In this document: positions 52,118 to 60,403 of the stretch, one piece after another
How the letters are laid out: each line of letters begins with the position of its first letter
Position numbering within the stretch: the first letter of the stretch is position 1
NCBI GenBank assembly: GCA_963851085.1
Contig: CAWKNX010000018.1
Coordinates: forward strand, 62,001-126,000
Source of the DNA: DATFVJ01 sp963851085
GTDB taxonomy: Bacteria > Actinomycetota > Actinomycetes > Streptosporangiales > Streptosporangiaceae
Length of the DNA stretch: 64,000 bases
Reading direction: 5' to 3'
Notes under the pieces: model-generated
Told to the model about the DNA's origin: nothing
Databases searched by the model: none
Seen by the model: only the letters and a program-made list of their open reading frames with translations
Program-made: the position numbers and the translations under genes

Positions 52118-53092
52118 ATGGCTCGCAGGTCGACCGTCGAACGCGGTCCGCAGCCGGATGTGCACGGCGGCAGGTCCACGGCGACGGGCGCGCCTGATGG
52201 CCGGGCCACGGCGCCGCGGAGTTCCGTGGGTGGCTGGCGTGGTGCGGGTGGCCGCTGGGGCGTATGGGTCGGGCGCGCCATTCTGTGGGCGGTGTTGCTC
52301 GTCGTCGTGGTCAATGGCGTGCGCGCGATCTTCCTGCGCGAGACTCAGACGCCGAGCCCGGCGAGCACGTCGGCGCAGCAGCCCAGTGCCGCGAGCAGTT
52401 TCCCCGCGAGCCTGGCCGAGGCCTTTGCCTTGCAATTTGGCCAGATCTACCTTAATTTCGACCCTGCGCAGGCGGACCAGCGCGCGCAGCAGCTTGCTGC
52501 CTTCATCCCCTCGGGCGTCGGGCAGCAGTTTGGCTGGAACGGCGCTGGCCGCATGCAGTTGCAGTCGGAAGAGGTCGCGGGCATAAACGTGCGGGACGCG
52601 CACAACGCTCTGGTGAAGCTGCTGGTGCGGGTGAACGAGCAGCTAATGCAGGTCTCGGTGCCGATCTACGCGGCGTCGAGCGGACTGGTCGTCTCCGGTG
52701 AGCCTGCGCTGCTCCCGCCGCCCGCCGTGGTCAACCCGCCATCCGCGCAGGCCGGAGGCAGCTCAGATCTGACGGCACAGAACGAATTTCAGACTATTCT
52801 CCCTTCATTCCTTGTGGCGTACGCGGCCAGTGACACGGCGACGCTCGGCAGGTACGTCACGAAGGGTTTCTCCATCACCGGGCTCGGTGGTGTGGTGAGC
52901 TATAGCTCGATCGAGAACTTGACGGTCCCGCAAGGCGGTTCGAAGCGGGACATCACGGTGACGGTCCGCTGGAAGCTTCAGGGTCAGGCGGCCACCCTTG
53001 ACGTGACCTACGAGATGACGTGGATATACCAGAGCGGAACCTGGTCCGTCGAAACCATCACGGGCTCGACCAAGCAGGCAGGGCAGCCGTGA
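52118..53092 (+). CDS. TcpC-like conjugation/T4SS protein
   Basis: 324 residues from the ATG at 52118 after GGAGGTGCG. A basic cytoplasmic N-terminus and one TM helix (AILWAVLLVVVVNGVRAIFL) are followed by two tandem NTF2-like folds, seen as SFPASLAEAFALQFGQIYLNFDP and NEFQTILPSFLVAYAASDTATLGRY. This is the layout of TcpC/VirB8-type assembly proteins in Gram-positive conjugation systems. It opens the secretion cluster that runs to the window end, 210 bp after ychF. Confidence 0.85.
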   Translation: MARRSTVERGPQPDVHGGRSTATGAPDGRATAPRSSVGGWRGAGGRWGVWVGRAILWAVLLVVVVNGVRAIFLRETQTPSPASTSAQQPSAASSFPASLAEAFALQFGQIYLNFDPAQADQRAQQLAAFIPSGVGQQFGWNGAGRMQLQSEEVAGINVRDAHNALVKLLVRVNEQLMQVSVPIYAASSGLVVSGEPALLPPPAVVNPPSAQAGGSSDLTAQNEFQTILPSFLVAYAASDTATLGRYVTKGFSITGLGGVVSYSSIENLTVPQGGSKRDITVTVRWKLQGQAATLDVTYEMTWIYQSGTWSVETITGSTKQAGQP

Positions 53093-53177
53093 TGACAAGA
53101 CGCGTATCTGAGGAGCGGCTCAGTGTCGGCACCTGCCTGTCCCCGGAAGTCTCACCTGCCCCGGAAAGAGTAAGTTG

Positions 53178-53441
53178 ATGTTGCTCCACCATTTCGTCAC
53201 GGCGGCCCCGGCTGCGGGCACGCTGAACTCGAAGGGTCTCGTGACGTACCTACAGCAGCTGTTCGGCCCGCTGTTCCTCGGGATCGTCGGGATAGTCGCG
53301 CTCTTCTTTCTCTTCACCAGGGAGATCACCAGGTTTGTCCAGTTCCTTGTCCTCGCAATAGGGATCGCTGTCATCTTCTATACGCCGAGCATCGTGCAGA
53401 CGCTCGCCACAGGCATCGCCAACGCACTCGGCGTCCACTGA
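53178..53441 (+). CDS. Small membrane protein, TcpD-like
   Basis: 87 residues from the ATG at 53178, 8 bases after GGAAAGAG. Two TM helices (PLFLGIVGIVALFFLF and FVQFLVLAIGIAVIFYTPS) are joined by a short Glu/Arg loop. Position between TcpC and TcpE genes matches TcpD of Tn-type conjugation modules; sequence alone is too short to prove it. Confidence 0.7.
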   Translation: MLLHHFVTAAPAAGTLNSKGLVTYLQQLFGPLFLGIVGIVALFFLFTREITRFVQFLVLAIGIAVIFYTPSIVQTLATGIANALGVH

Positions 53442-53474
53442 GGCCGCCCGCCAAGGCGGAAGGAGAGCACCCGC

Positions 53475-56400
53475 GTGGATCTCCCCACGTACACCAACAT
53501 CTGGCGCATTGAGAAACGGCTCTACAAGATCTATGATCTCCGGCTGCCGATCCCGTTGCCGATTGGCCAGATTGTGGTGTTCGTGGCCATTACCGTGCCG
53601 TATATCACGGCGCTAACATTGATCGGCCTGCCGTTCGACCACCGCCTGTTTTGGCTCTACATTCTGCCGCCAGGCGTTGCGACGTGGCTCGCGACAAGGC
53701 CTGTGCTTGAAAACAAGCGCCTGCCCGAATTGCTCACCTCGCAGATGCGTTATCTGGCCGAGCCGCGCACCTGGTGCCGGCTGATTCCGGCCGAAGAGGC
53801 TGACGAGATCGTGATTGTGGGCCGCGTTTGGCACCGGGCAACGCCGCGGCCATTGGCGCCGCAGGCTGCGCCCGCACCATCGGCCAGCCGGGCCCAATCG
53901 GCCAGCCGGGCCCAATCGGCCAGGCGGGGACAATCGGCCAGGCGGGCTTCATCTGCCACGACCGCCCCAATCGGCTCAGCCGATTCAATCGCTTCAGCGG
54001 CCCCAATCGGCTCAGCCGCCGCGGTGGCCCCGTCTGCCCCAGTGGCCGCGGTAGCGGTCGCCACCGCAGTCGCTCCCTCATCTGTGGCGACGGCTCTATC
54101 ATCGGCCGCAGGCCCGCCATCCGCCACGCAGATCCCATCCGGCCCAATCGCCCCAGCGGCACTGGCCTCGCCAGCCCAGTCGGCCCCATCAGCCCCACTC
54201 GCCCCAGCGGCACTGACCCCATCAGCCCCATTGGCCCCACCAGCCACAGGTGCCGTATCAGCCACAGGAGCGCCGACGCCTGCGGGGGCGGCGACTGCTC
54301 CCGCGGGGGCGGTGCCTGGGGAACCTACAGGCGGCGCTGCGGGCACGCCAGGGACCGATCGCCGCCGCGCGGGTAAGCGGGAGAACCCGTGGCCGTCGAG
54401 GTCGGCGCGCAGGGCGGCTTCCTCGGGCCCTCATGCCGCCGGCAGCGCGGCGGCCGCAGGAACCGTGGCAGGTGTGACCGGAGGGGCAGGTACGGCCGGT
54501 CAGGCGGGCGTAGGCGGTCAGGCGGGCATCGGAGTCCGCGCGAACGCAGCGGCAGGTGCCGCGCCGGGCGCGGTCTCCGGCGCAGCCGGAGTCCCGGTGG
54601 CTGGCACGGCTGGCCGTGGGGCGGGGCATCGGGCCCGTGCGGCCGCCGCAGATGCTAGCCCGCCCGCCGCCGTGTCAGGCGATGCGGTCCGACCTGCAGG
54701 CAGCGCGCCGAACGCGGTCGCTCGCACATGGGCTGACGACGTGGCCGGTGCGGCAGGTAGCGCGCCGGGCACTGCGCCCGGCACTGCGCCGGGCAATGCG
54801 CCGGGGACTGCGCCGGGCGGCACGCCGGAGACAAGGTCAGGCGGCATGCCGGGCGGCGCGCCGGGGACTGCGCCAGGCGGTGCGCCGGGCCCAACGTCAG
54901 GCGGCATGCCGGGCGGCGCGCCAGGCCACGCGGCAGGGACTGTGCCGGGCGGTGCGCCGGAGCCAACGTCAGGCAGCGCGGCGGGCATGGTGTCAGGCCG
55001 CGCGTCAGGCAGTGCGGTGTCAGGCAATGCGCCGGGGACTGTGCCGGGCGGCACGCCGGAGACAAGGTCAGGCGGCATGCCGGGCGGCGCGCCAGGCCAC
55101 GCGGCAGGGACTGTGCCGGGCGGTGCGCCGGAGCCAACGTCAGGCAGCGCGGCGGGCATGGTGTCAGGCCGCGCGTCAGGCAGTGCGGTGTCAGGCAATG
55201 CGGCGGGCAGTGGGTCAGGCAACGCGCCGGGGACAAAGTCAGGCCGTGCGCCAAGCAGTTCGGCGGGCGCAACGTCAGGGGACGCGCCGGGCGGTGTGTC
55301 AGGCAACGCGCCTGGAACAACACCAGGCAGTGCGCAGGGCAGCGGTTCAGGCCACCCGGCGGCCGGTCCGGCTCACGCCGCGGCGGACTGTCCGGCGGCG
55401 CCGGGGGCCGATCCGAACAGCGCACCACCACGCTCAGACGGGGCCTGGCACGACCCGCATCCGGAAGGGGTGCGCGCGGGAATCCGCGAGAGTGATTCGG
55501 TATCGGCCCAGGGGCGCGAGGCGGCTGGGCACGCGCCTGCAGCAGCGCGCCCACCCTCTGCTGGTTACCCTGGAGCGCCCGTATGGCGGTCGGCAGGCCA
55601 GGCCGCGGCCGCAGGACCCGGACGCGTGGCGCACCGGGCTCCGCTCGAGGTTGCGCACTCCGAGCAGGCTGATGAGATCTCTCACCCACGTGGCCCGGTC
55701 GGTGAGCTTGGCCGCGCAGGTGAGGCCGGGGGTTCTGGCCAGGCCGAGATCTGGGTCGGCCAGGCGCAGAAGGCGCACGGCGCGGTGAATTCCCGCGGTG
55801 ACGTGCCGCCCAGCGTCACGCCTGCGCCGCCTGACGCTGCGGGGTTGGGTTCTGGGCCGTCAGGCGCTGGGTCGGCTGCCTGTGCGCCGTCGGCACAGTC
55901 TGCGACGCCGCCGGCCTCGCCGCGTTCGGCTGCCGTCAGCCGGCCACCCGATGCGGCGTCGGCAGCGCCACCTGCCGCACCTGCCGTGCCTGGTGAGCCT
56001 GCCGCAGCGGCTGAACCGGCCGCATCTGGCGGGCCCGGCGGGCCAGGGCCACGGGCACCACGGCACGCCGCTCCCGGGAGCGTCTCGCATGACGTTCCAC
56101 CGCTGGGCCGGTCAGCCGCTCCAGGGGCGCAGTCGGCTCATGCGGTTCCACGAAACCCACAAGGCCCGCAGCTCCCAGCAGTACCACAATCGCCGCTAGT
56201 GCCACCGGCATCATCAGTACCAAGCCAAACAGCTCCGCCAAGCCCGTCAGCAGCAGCACCAAAGCCATCAGCACCTCCAAACCTGGCAGCTCCGCTAGAT
56301 CAGGCAGCCCCACCAAGACCACCAGCGCCGCCAGGTCAGGCGGCCGCGTCAAGCCAGCCGGGGCCGCTCAGTCAGCCAGTACCGCCAAGTCAGCCGGGGC

Positions 56401-57827
56401 CGCTTGACCGGGCAGCGCCGAGCGACGCGGGGTCACCCAGTCAGCCAGGGCCGCTTGACCGGGCAGCGCCGCCAAGTCGGGCAGCCGCGCCAGGTCAGGC
56501 GGCCGCGTCAAGCCAGCCGGGGCCGCTCCGTCAGCCAGTACCGCCAAGTCAGCCGGGGCCGCTTGACCGGGCAGCGCCGAGCGACGCGGGGTCACCCAGT
56601 CAGCCAGGGCCGCTTGACCGGGCAGCGCCGCCAAGTCGGGCAGCCGCGCCAGGTCAGGCGGCCGCGTCAAGCCAGCCGGGGCCGCTCCGTCAGCCAGTAC
56701 CGCCAAGTCAGCCGGGGCCGCTTGACCGGGCAGCGCCGAGCCACGCGGGGCCACCCAGTCAGCCAGGGCCGCTGAACCCGGCCGTTCCAGGCCAAGCAGC
56801 GCCGCCAAGCAGGGTGGGGCCGTCGGCTTCGTCGGCATTGGCCCCAGAAACCTCAATTCCATCAAGGTCAGATCCACCAACATCACCGCCGGTCCCGGTG
56901 GGCCCTGGCGCCCTGGAGTTGCCGCGGTCGGTCGAGCGGGTCGTCCATCGTTCCCGCGACGAACGCGGCCCGGGTTGGCATCGGCGCGCGAAGGTAGTAG
57001 TGGGCGGGTTGGGTCCTGGACGGGCCGACCCAGAAGACCTGGACAAAGCCCGCTGCCGCGTGCCGCTGCCTGGGCCGCGCAGGATCGTGGTTCTTGGCTG
57101 CACGAGCGGCGCTGGCCAGACCGCGACGACGCTGATGCTCGGCCAGTTGCTCGCCAGCCTGCGCGCGGAGCCGGTCGCCGCTCTCGATCTCAATCCGGGC
57201 GAGCGGTCGCTGACCCGCCAGCTCCGGGCCCGGCCGACCGCCACTGTCGGTCAGTTGCTCGCCGATGCCGTTACCGGTTCCCTTGTCGCCTACGGTGTTC
57301 CGGCTGCCGGGGACCCGCAGCTCGAAGTGATCGCCTCGGGCGAGGACCGGATGGCTGTCCGTGGCCTCGACGAGCACGACTACCTCCAGCTCGTCGGCCT
57401 GCTCGCCGGGCGCTACGAACTCACGGTTGTCGATCCGGCCGCCTCATCGGTGGCGCGGGTGCTGCGGATCGCGGATCAGCTCGTGCTTGTCGCACCTGCC
57501 AGCGCCGACGCCCCACGGGCGGTAGCGATGACGCACGAATGGCTGGACGGGCATGGGCACACCGAGCTTGCCGCGCGTGCGGTCACGGTGATCAACGGGG
57601 TAAGCAAGCGAAGCATGCCCGATGTGCTGCAGGCCGAGAATGTGGCTCGCGGCCGTTGCCGGGCGATCGTGCGGGTGCCGTGGGACGATCAGCTGGACGC
57701 CGAGCGCGGCGAGGCACCCGGCCCACGATCACTTCGTGCGCAGACGCGTCACGCGTTCACGGCGCTCGCGGGTGTTACCGTCGCCGGTCTCGCCGTAGCG
57801 GCGGACGCGGCAGAGGCCTCCCGATGA
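53475..57827 (+). CDS. TcpE-like domain fused to a ParA/MinD-like ATPase by a repeat linker
   Basis: 1450 residues, GTG start after GGAAGGAG. Residues 1-120 form a TcpE-like membrane module (YKIYDLRLPIPLPIGQIV, two TM). About 120-1140 is a Pro/Ala/Gly/Ser linker built of DNA repeats: a 171-bp unit twice (about 54870-55210) and a 159-bp unit two and a half times (about 56400-56760). From ~1150 a ParA/MinD-type ATPase follows, with a Walker A of GCTSGAGQT (1208-1216), where the usual Lys is Gln1215, and DLNPGERSLTRQL, VVDPAASSVARVL. The frame is open throughout, so it is probably one protein; a split gene is the alternative. Confidence 0.75.
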   Translation: MDLPTYTNIWRIEKRLYKIYDLRLPIPLPIGQIVVFVAITVPYITALTLIGLPFDHRLFWLYILPPGVATWLATRPVLENKRLPELLTSQMRYLAEPRTWCRLIPAEEADEIVIVGRVWHRATPRPLAPQAAPAPSASRAQSASRAQSARRGQSARRASSATTAPIGSADSIASAAPIGSAAAVAPSAPVAAVAVATAVAPSSVATALSSAAGPPSATQIPSGPIAPAALASPAQSAPSAPLAPAALTPSAPLAPPATGAVSATGAPTPAGAATAPAGAVPGEPTGGAAGTPGTDRRRAGKRENPWPSRSARRAASSGPHAAGSAAAAGTVAGVTGGAGTAGQAGVGGQAGIGVRANAAAGAAPGAVSGAAGVPVAGTAGRGAGHRARAAAADASPPAAVSGDAVRPAGSAPNAVARTWADDVAGAAGSAPGTAPGTAPGNAPGTAPGGTPETRSGGMPGGAPGTAPGGAPGPTSGGMPGGAPGHAAGTVPGGAPEPTSGSAAGMVSGRASGSAVSGNAPGTVPGGTPETRSGGMPGGAPGHAAGTVPGGAPEPTSGSAAGMVSGRASGSAVSGNAAGSGSGNAPGTKSGRAPSSSAGATSGDAPGGVSGNAPGTTPGSAQGSGSGHPAAGPAHAAADCPAAPGADPNSAPPRSDGAWHDPHPEGVRAGIRESDSVSAQGREAAGHAPAAARPPSAGYPGAPVWRSAGQAAAAGPGRVAHRAPLEVAHSEQADEISHPRGPVGELGRAGEAGGSGQAEIWVGQAQKAHGAVNSRGDVPPSVTPAPPDAAGLGSGPSGAGSAACAPSAQSATPPASPRSAAVSRPPDAASAAPPAAPAVPGEPAAAAEPAASGGPGGPGPRAPRHAAPGSVSHDVPPLGRSAAPGAQSAHAVPRNPQGPQLPAVPQSPLVPPASSVPSQTAPPSPSAAAPKPSAPPNLAAPLDQAAPPRPPAPPGQAAASSQPGPLSQPVPPSQPGPLDRAAPSDAGSPSQPGPLDRAAPPSRAAAPGQAAASSQPGPLRQPVPPSQPGPLDRAAPSDAGSPSQPGPLDRAAPPSRAAAPGQAAASSQPGPLRQPVPPSQPGPLDRAAPSHAGPPSQPGPLNPAVPGQAAPPSRVGPSASSALAPETSIPSRSDPPTSPPVPVGPGALELPRSVERVVHRSRDERGPGWHRRAKVVVGGLGPGRADPEDLDKARCRVPLPGPRRIVVLGCTSGAGQTATTLMLGQLLASLRAEPVAALDLNPGERSLTRQLRARPTATVGQLLADAVTGSLVAYGVPAAGDPQLEVIASGEDRMAVRGLDEHDYLQLVGLLAGRYELTVVDPAASSVARVLRIADQLVLVAPASADAPRAVAMTHEWLDGHGHTELAARAVTVINGVSKRSMPDVLQAENVARGRCRAIVRVPWDDQLDAERGEAPGPRSLRAQTRHAFTALAGVTVAGLAVAADAAEASR
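54870..55210. repeat. 171-bp tandem repeat in the fusion linker
   Basis: Two nearly identical 171-bp (57-residue) units with phrases GGMPGGAPGHAAGTVPGG and SAAGMVSGRASGSAVS, within a longer, looser (APGT/SGGMP) region. Confidence 0.8.
56400..56760. repeat. 159-bp tandem repeat in the fusion linker
   Basis: The block starting gagcgacgcgg recurs at 56420, 56579 and (with changes) 56738, exactly 159 bp apart, coding 53 residues with QPGPLDRAAP and SQPGPLRQPVPPS. Multiple of three, so copy number changes keep frame. Confidence 0.85.
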
Positions 57828-57882
57828 GGCCGCCGCCGGCGGCCGCCGCGGCCGGGCGACGCCCACGACGGAGGCGAGGCGC

Positions 57883-58734
57883 ATGAGCAGCCGCACGAGG
57901 GAGCGGCGCAGGTTGTCCATCAGGTACTTCGATGACCGGATCTTGCTCACGGACACATACGCGTGGGCGTACTACCGCATCCCGACGGTGCCGTACGAGT
58001 TCACCACGCCGGAGGAACGAGAGGCGCTCGCCACCAACATCACGATCGCCCTCGCCGCCATCCGGATGTCCGACGCCGAGGTTCATCTGCGCATCGTGCA
58101 CCGCTCCTATCCGGCCGCGGAATGGGCCCGCCGCCTGGACTCGACCTCAGATGGCGGGCCGGGCTGGCTCGATTACCTGGACGAGATGTACCGGCACGTC
58201 TGGGCGAAGGATTTCTGGGCCAAGGAGGTGTACCTCGGCGTCCGCCTCGGCCAGCGCGGCATGCGGATGCAGCTTTCCGGCGGGGTGTTCGCACCCTTCA
58301 TCTCCCTCTACCAGCGCAGTGAGAAGGCGCTCGGCCTCGACGACGAGGCCGTCGACAGTGGCGAGATCGCGAAATGGACCGAGCAGGCCGATCGGCTTGG
58401 CCGCGCGCTCGCGGCGAGCGCCCTCGGTGCGCGGCACGCCACGTCCACCCAGATCGCCTGGCTGCTGCGGCACACCCTGTCCGGCCCGAGCGGCGACCCG
58501 CCACCGTCGGCCACCCCCCGAAGGACCTGGGGCGCGGGTGAGATCGAGGGACTGCTCGAAGGCCAGGTGCACAATGGCCGGACCTTACTGCACTGGAGCA
58601 TCAGGCGGGGGAGTCTTTCGCCGCGTTCCTGTCGTTCTCCCGCTTCCCCGACGTTATGGCCTTTCCTGACGGTGAGCCTTGGCTGCACTTCGCGGACTCA
58701 CTCCCCTTTCCTGTCGAGATCAGTTCGCGGATGA
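57883..58734 (+). CDS. VirB4-like T4SS ATPase, N-terminal part (frameshifted)
   Basis: ATG 57883 after GGAGGCGAGG. Reads the VirB4/TraC N-terminal domain: RILLTDTYAWAYYRIPTVPYEF, LRIVHRSYPAAEWARRLD, and GEIEGLLEGQVHNGRTLL. After ~58590 the frame becomes Arg/Ser/Pro-rich nonsense, while the frame one base over continues as LEHQAGESFAAFLSFSRFPDV and joins the ATPase domain. One C missing in ctgcac(c)tggag near 58591-58594 would restore a single gene of about 830 residues. Confidence 0.8.
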   Translation: MSSRTRERRRLSIRYFDDRILLTDTYAWAYYRIPTVPYEFTTPEEREALATNITIALAAIRMSDAEVHLRIVHRSYPAAEWARRLDSTSDGGPGWLDYLDEMYRHVWAKDFWAKEVYLGVRLGQRGMRMQLSGGVFAPFISLYQRSEKALGLDDEAVDSGEIAKWTEQADRLGRALAASALGARHATSTQIAWLLRHTLSGPSGDPPPSATPRRTWGAGEIEGLLEGQVHNGRTLLHWSIRRGSLSPRSCRSPASPTLWPFLTVSLGCTSRTHSPFLSRSVRG

Positions 58735-60371
58735 AGCTGATCCCGCCCGCGAAGGCGAGCAAGGATGTGAGCCATAAGCTCGCCCACGCGCGCGACATGG
58801 ATATTCACATCCGCGAGGCCGGTGCGGAAGCTCCGATCGCGCTCGCCGAGCAGATCGAGGCGGCGCGGATGCTTGAGCACGGCATCACCAAGGAGCGGCT
58901 GCCGTTCGTCTACGGCTGGCACCGGCTGCTCGTCTCGGCACCGACGCGGGAGATGTGCGTCCGCCGGGTGGAGGCGGTGATCGAGCACTACCGCGACATC
59001 GGCATCGATATCGTCAACTCCACCGGTGACCAGTTCTCGCTGCTGTGCGAATCGCTGCCGGGGGACCGGATCAGGCTCAACGCGTATGTGCAGCGCCAGC
59101 CCCTCTACACGATCGCGGGCGGCGTGCCCACCGCAACCGTGGACCTCGGTGACCGGGCTGCGGACGGCGCCTGGATCGGGCCGTACATCGGCGAGACCCT
59201 GGGCCGGGCGAGGTCCATCGTGCACTTCGATCCGCTTGCGGCCGCCGCTCGCAACCGGCCCACCGCGATCGCCATCACCGGCGAGCCTGGTGGCGGAAAG
59301 ACCACCCTGGCCCTGCTGCTGATCTATCAGCTTGCCCTCCGCGGTGTGACGGTCGCGGTGATCGACCCGAAGGGTGACGCCGAGTCGCTGGTCCGGCTGC
59401 TGCAGATGCGGGGCCGCCGGGCCCGGGTACTGCCGCTCGGCGCGGCGGCGCCCGGTCTGCTCGACCCGTTCTCGTTCGGTGACGATCTGGCGGCCAAGCG
59501 CACGATGGCCACCGAGACGCTCCGGTTGCTGCTGCCGCGGATGAGCGAGGAACGCGAGAGCGCGATGATCCAGGCGGTTGGCGCCGTCGCCGGGCGTGAC
59601 CTGCCCAGCCTCGGCAAGGTCGTCGATCACCTGGAGGAGTCAGCCGACGCCGCGTCCAAGAACCTCGGTGCCGTCCTGCGGTCGATGTCGGAGATGCGGC
59701 TCGCACGGCTGTGCTTCCACCCGTCGGGCGGTGAGCAGATCGACGCCGCCGGGTGGACCACTGTGTTCACGCTCAGTGGGCTCAGCCTGCCCGACGCGGC
59801 GGTGAAACGCGACGACTACTCCTATGAGCAGCGGCTGTCGGTCGCCCTGCTGTACCTGGTGTCGCAGTTCGCCCGGCGGCTGCTCAACGGCATGGAGCGT
59901 AGCCTGCCGAAGGCGATCTTCCTCGACGAGGCGTGGGCGATCACCTCCACACCCGAGGGTGCCAAGCTCGTGCCCGAGGTGTCCAGGATGGGCCGGTCCC
60001 GCAACACCGCCCTGATCCTCGTCTCGCAGAACGCGGGTGACCTGCTCAACGAGCAGGTCACCAACTGCCTGTCCGGCGTGTTCGCGTTCCGCTCCACCGA
60101 GCGCGTCGAGGTGGGCAACGTGATGGCCCTGCTCGGCGTCGAGCCCTCGGACGACCACAAGGCAGTGCTGCGCAGCCTGGGCAACGGCGAGTGCATCTTC
60201 CGCGATCTTGACGGCAGGGCGGGCCGGATCGGGATCGACCTGATCTCGGATGAACTGGTGCGCTGGCTCGACACCAACCCGACCCGGGCCAAGCCCGAGG
60301 AGCCTGCAAGCCCGGCCGCAGCAGCTGGGCAGCAACAACTTTCCCCCGGGACAAACCCGGGACAGCACTGA
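58656..60371 (+). CDS. VirB4-like T4SS ATPase, C-terminal ATPase part
   Basis: 571 residues in this frame; coding really starts near 58595. Walker A AITGEPGGGKTTLALLL (about 59272-59322), VIDPKGDAESLVRLL, and Walker B KAIFLDEAWAI (about 59908-59940), then ALILVSQNAGDLLNEQV, the RecA-like core of VirB4/TraC. This ATPase drives assembly and transport in type IV secretion. It belongs with the 57883 ORF as one gene interrupted by a single-base frameshift. Confidence 0.85.
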   Translation: MAFPDGEPWLHFADSLPFPVEISSRMKLIPPAKASKDVSHKLAHARDMDIHIREAGAEAPIALAEQIEAARMLEHGITKERLPFVYGWHRLLVSAPTREMCVRRVEAVIEHYRDIGIDIVNSTGDQFSLLCESLPGDRIRLNAYVQRQPLYTIAGGVPTATVDLGDRAADGAWIGPYIGETLGRARSIVHFDPLAAAARNRPTAIAITGEPGGGKTTLALLLIYQLALRGVTVAVIDPKGDAESLVRLLQMRGRRARVLPLGAAAPGLLDPFSFGDDLAAKRTMATETLRLLLPRMSEERESAMIQAVGAVAGRDLPSLGKVVDHLEESADAASKNLGAVLRSMSEMRLARLCFHPSGGEQIDAAGWTTVFTLSGLSLPDAAVKRDDYSYEQRLSVALLYLVSQFARRLLNGMERSLPKAIFLDEAWAITSTPEGAKLVPEVSRMGRSRNTALILVSQNAGDLLNEQVTNCLSGVFAFRSTERVEVGNVMALLGVEPSDDHKAVLRSLGNGECIFRDLDGRAGRIGIDLISDELVRWLDTNPTRAKPEEPASPAAAAGQQQLSPGTNPGQH

Positions 60372-60403
60372 GACAACCGGAGACCGATCCCCAGGAGTGC
60401 CTG

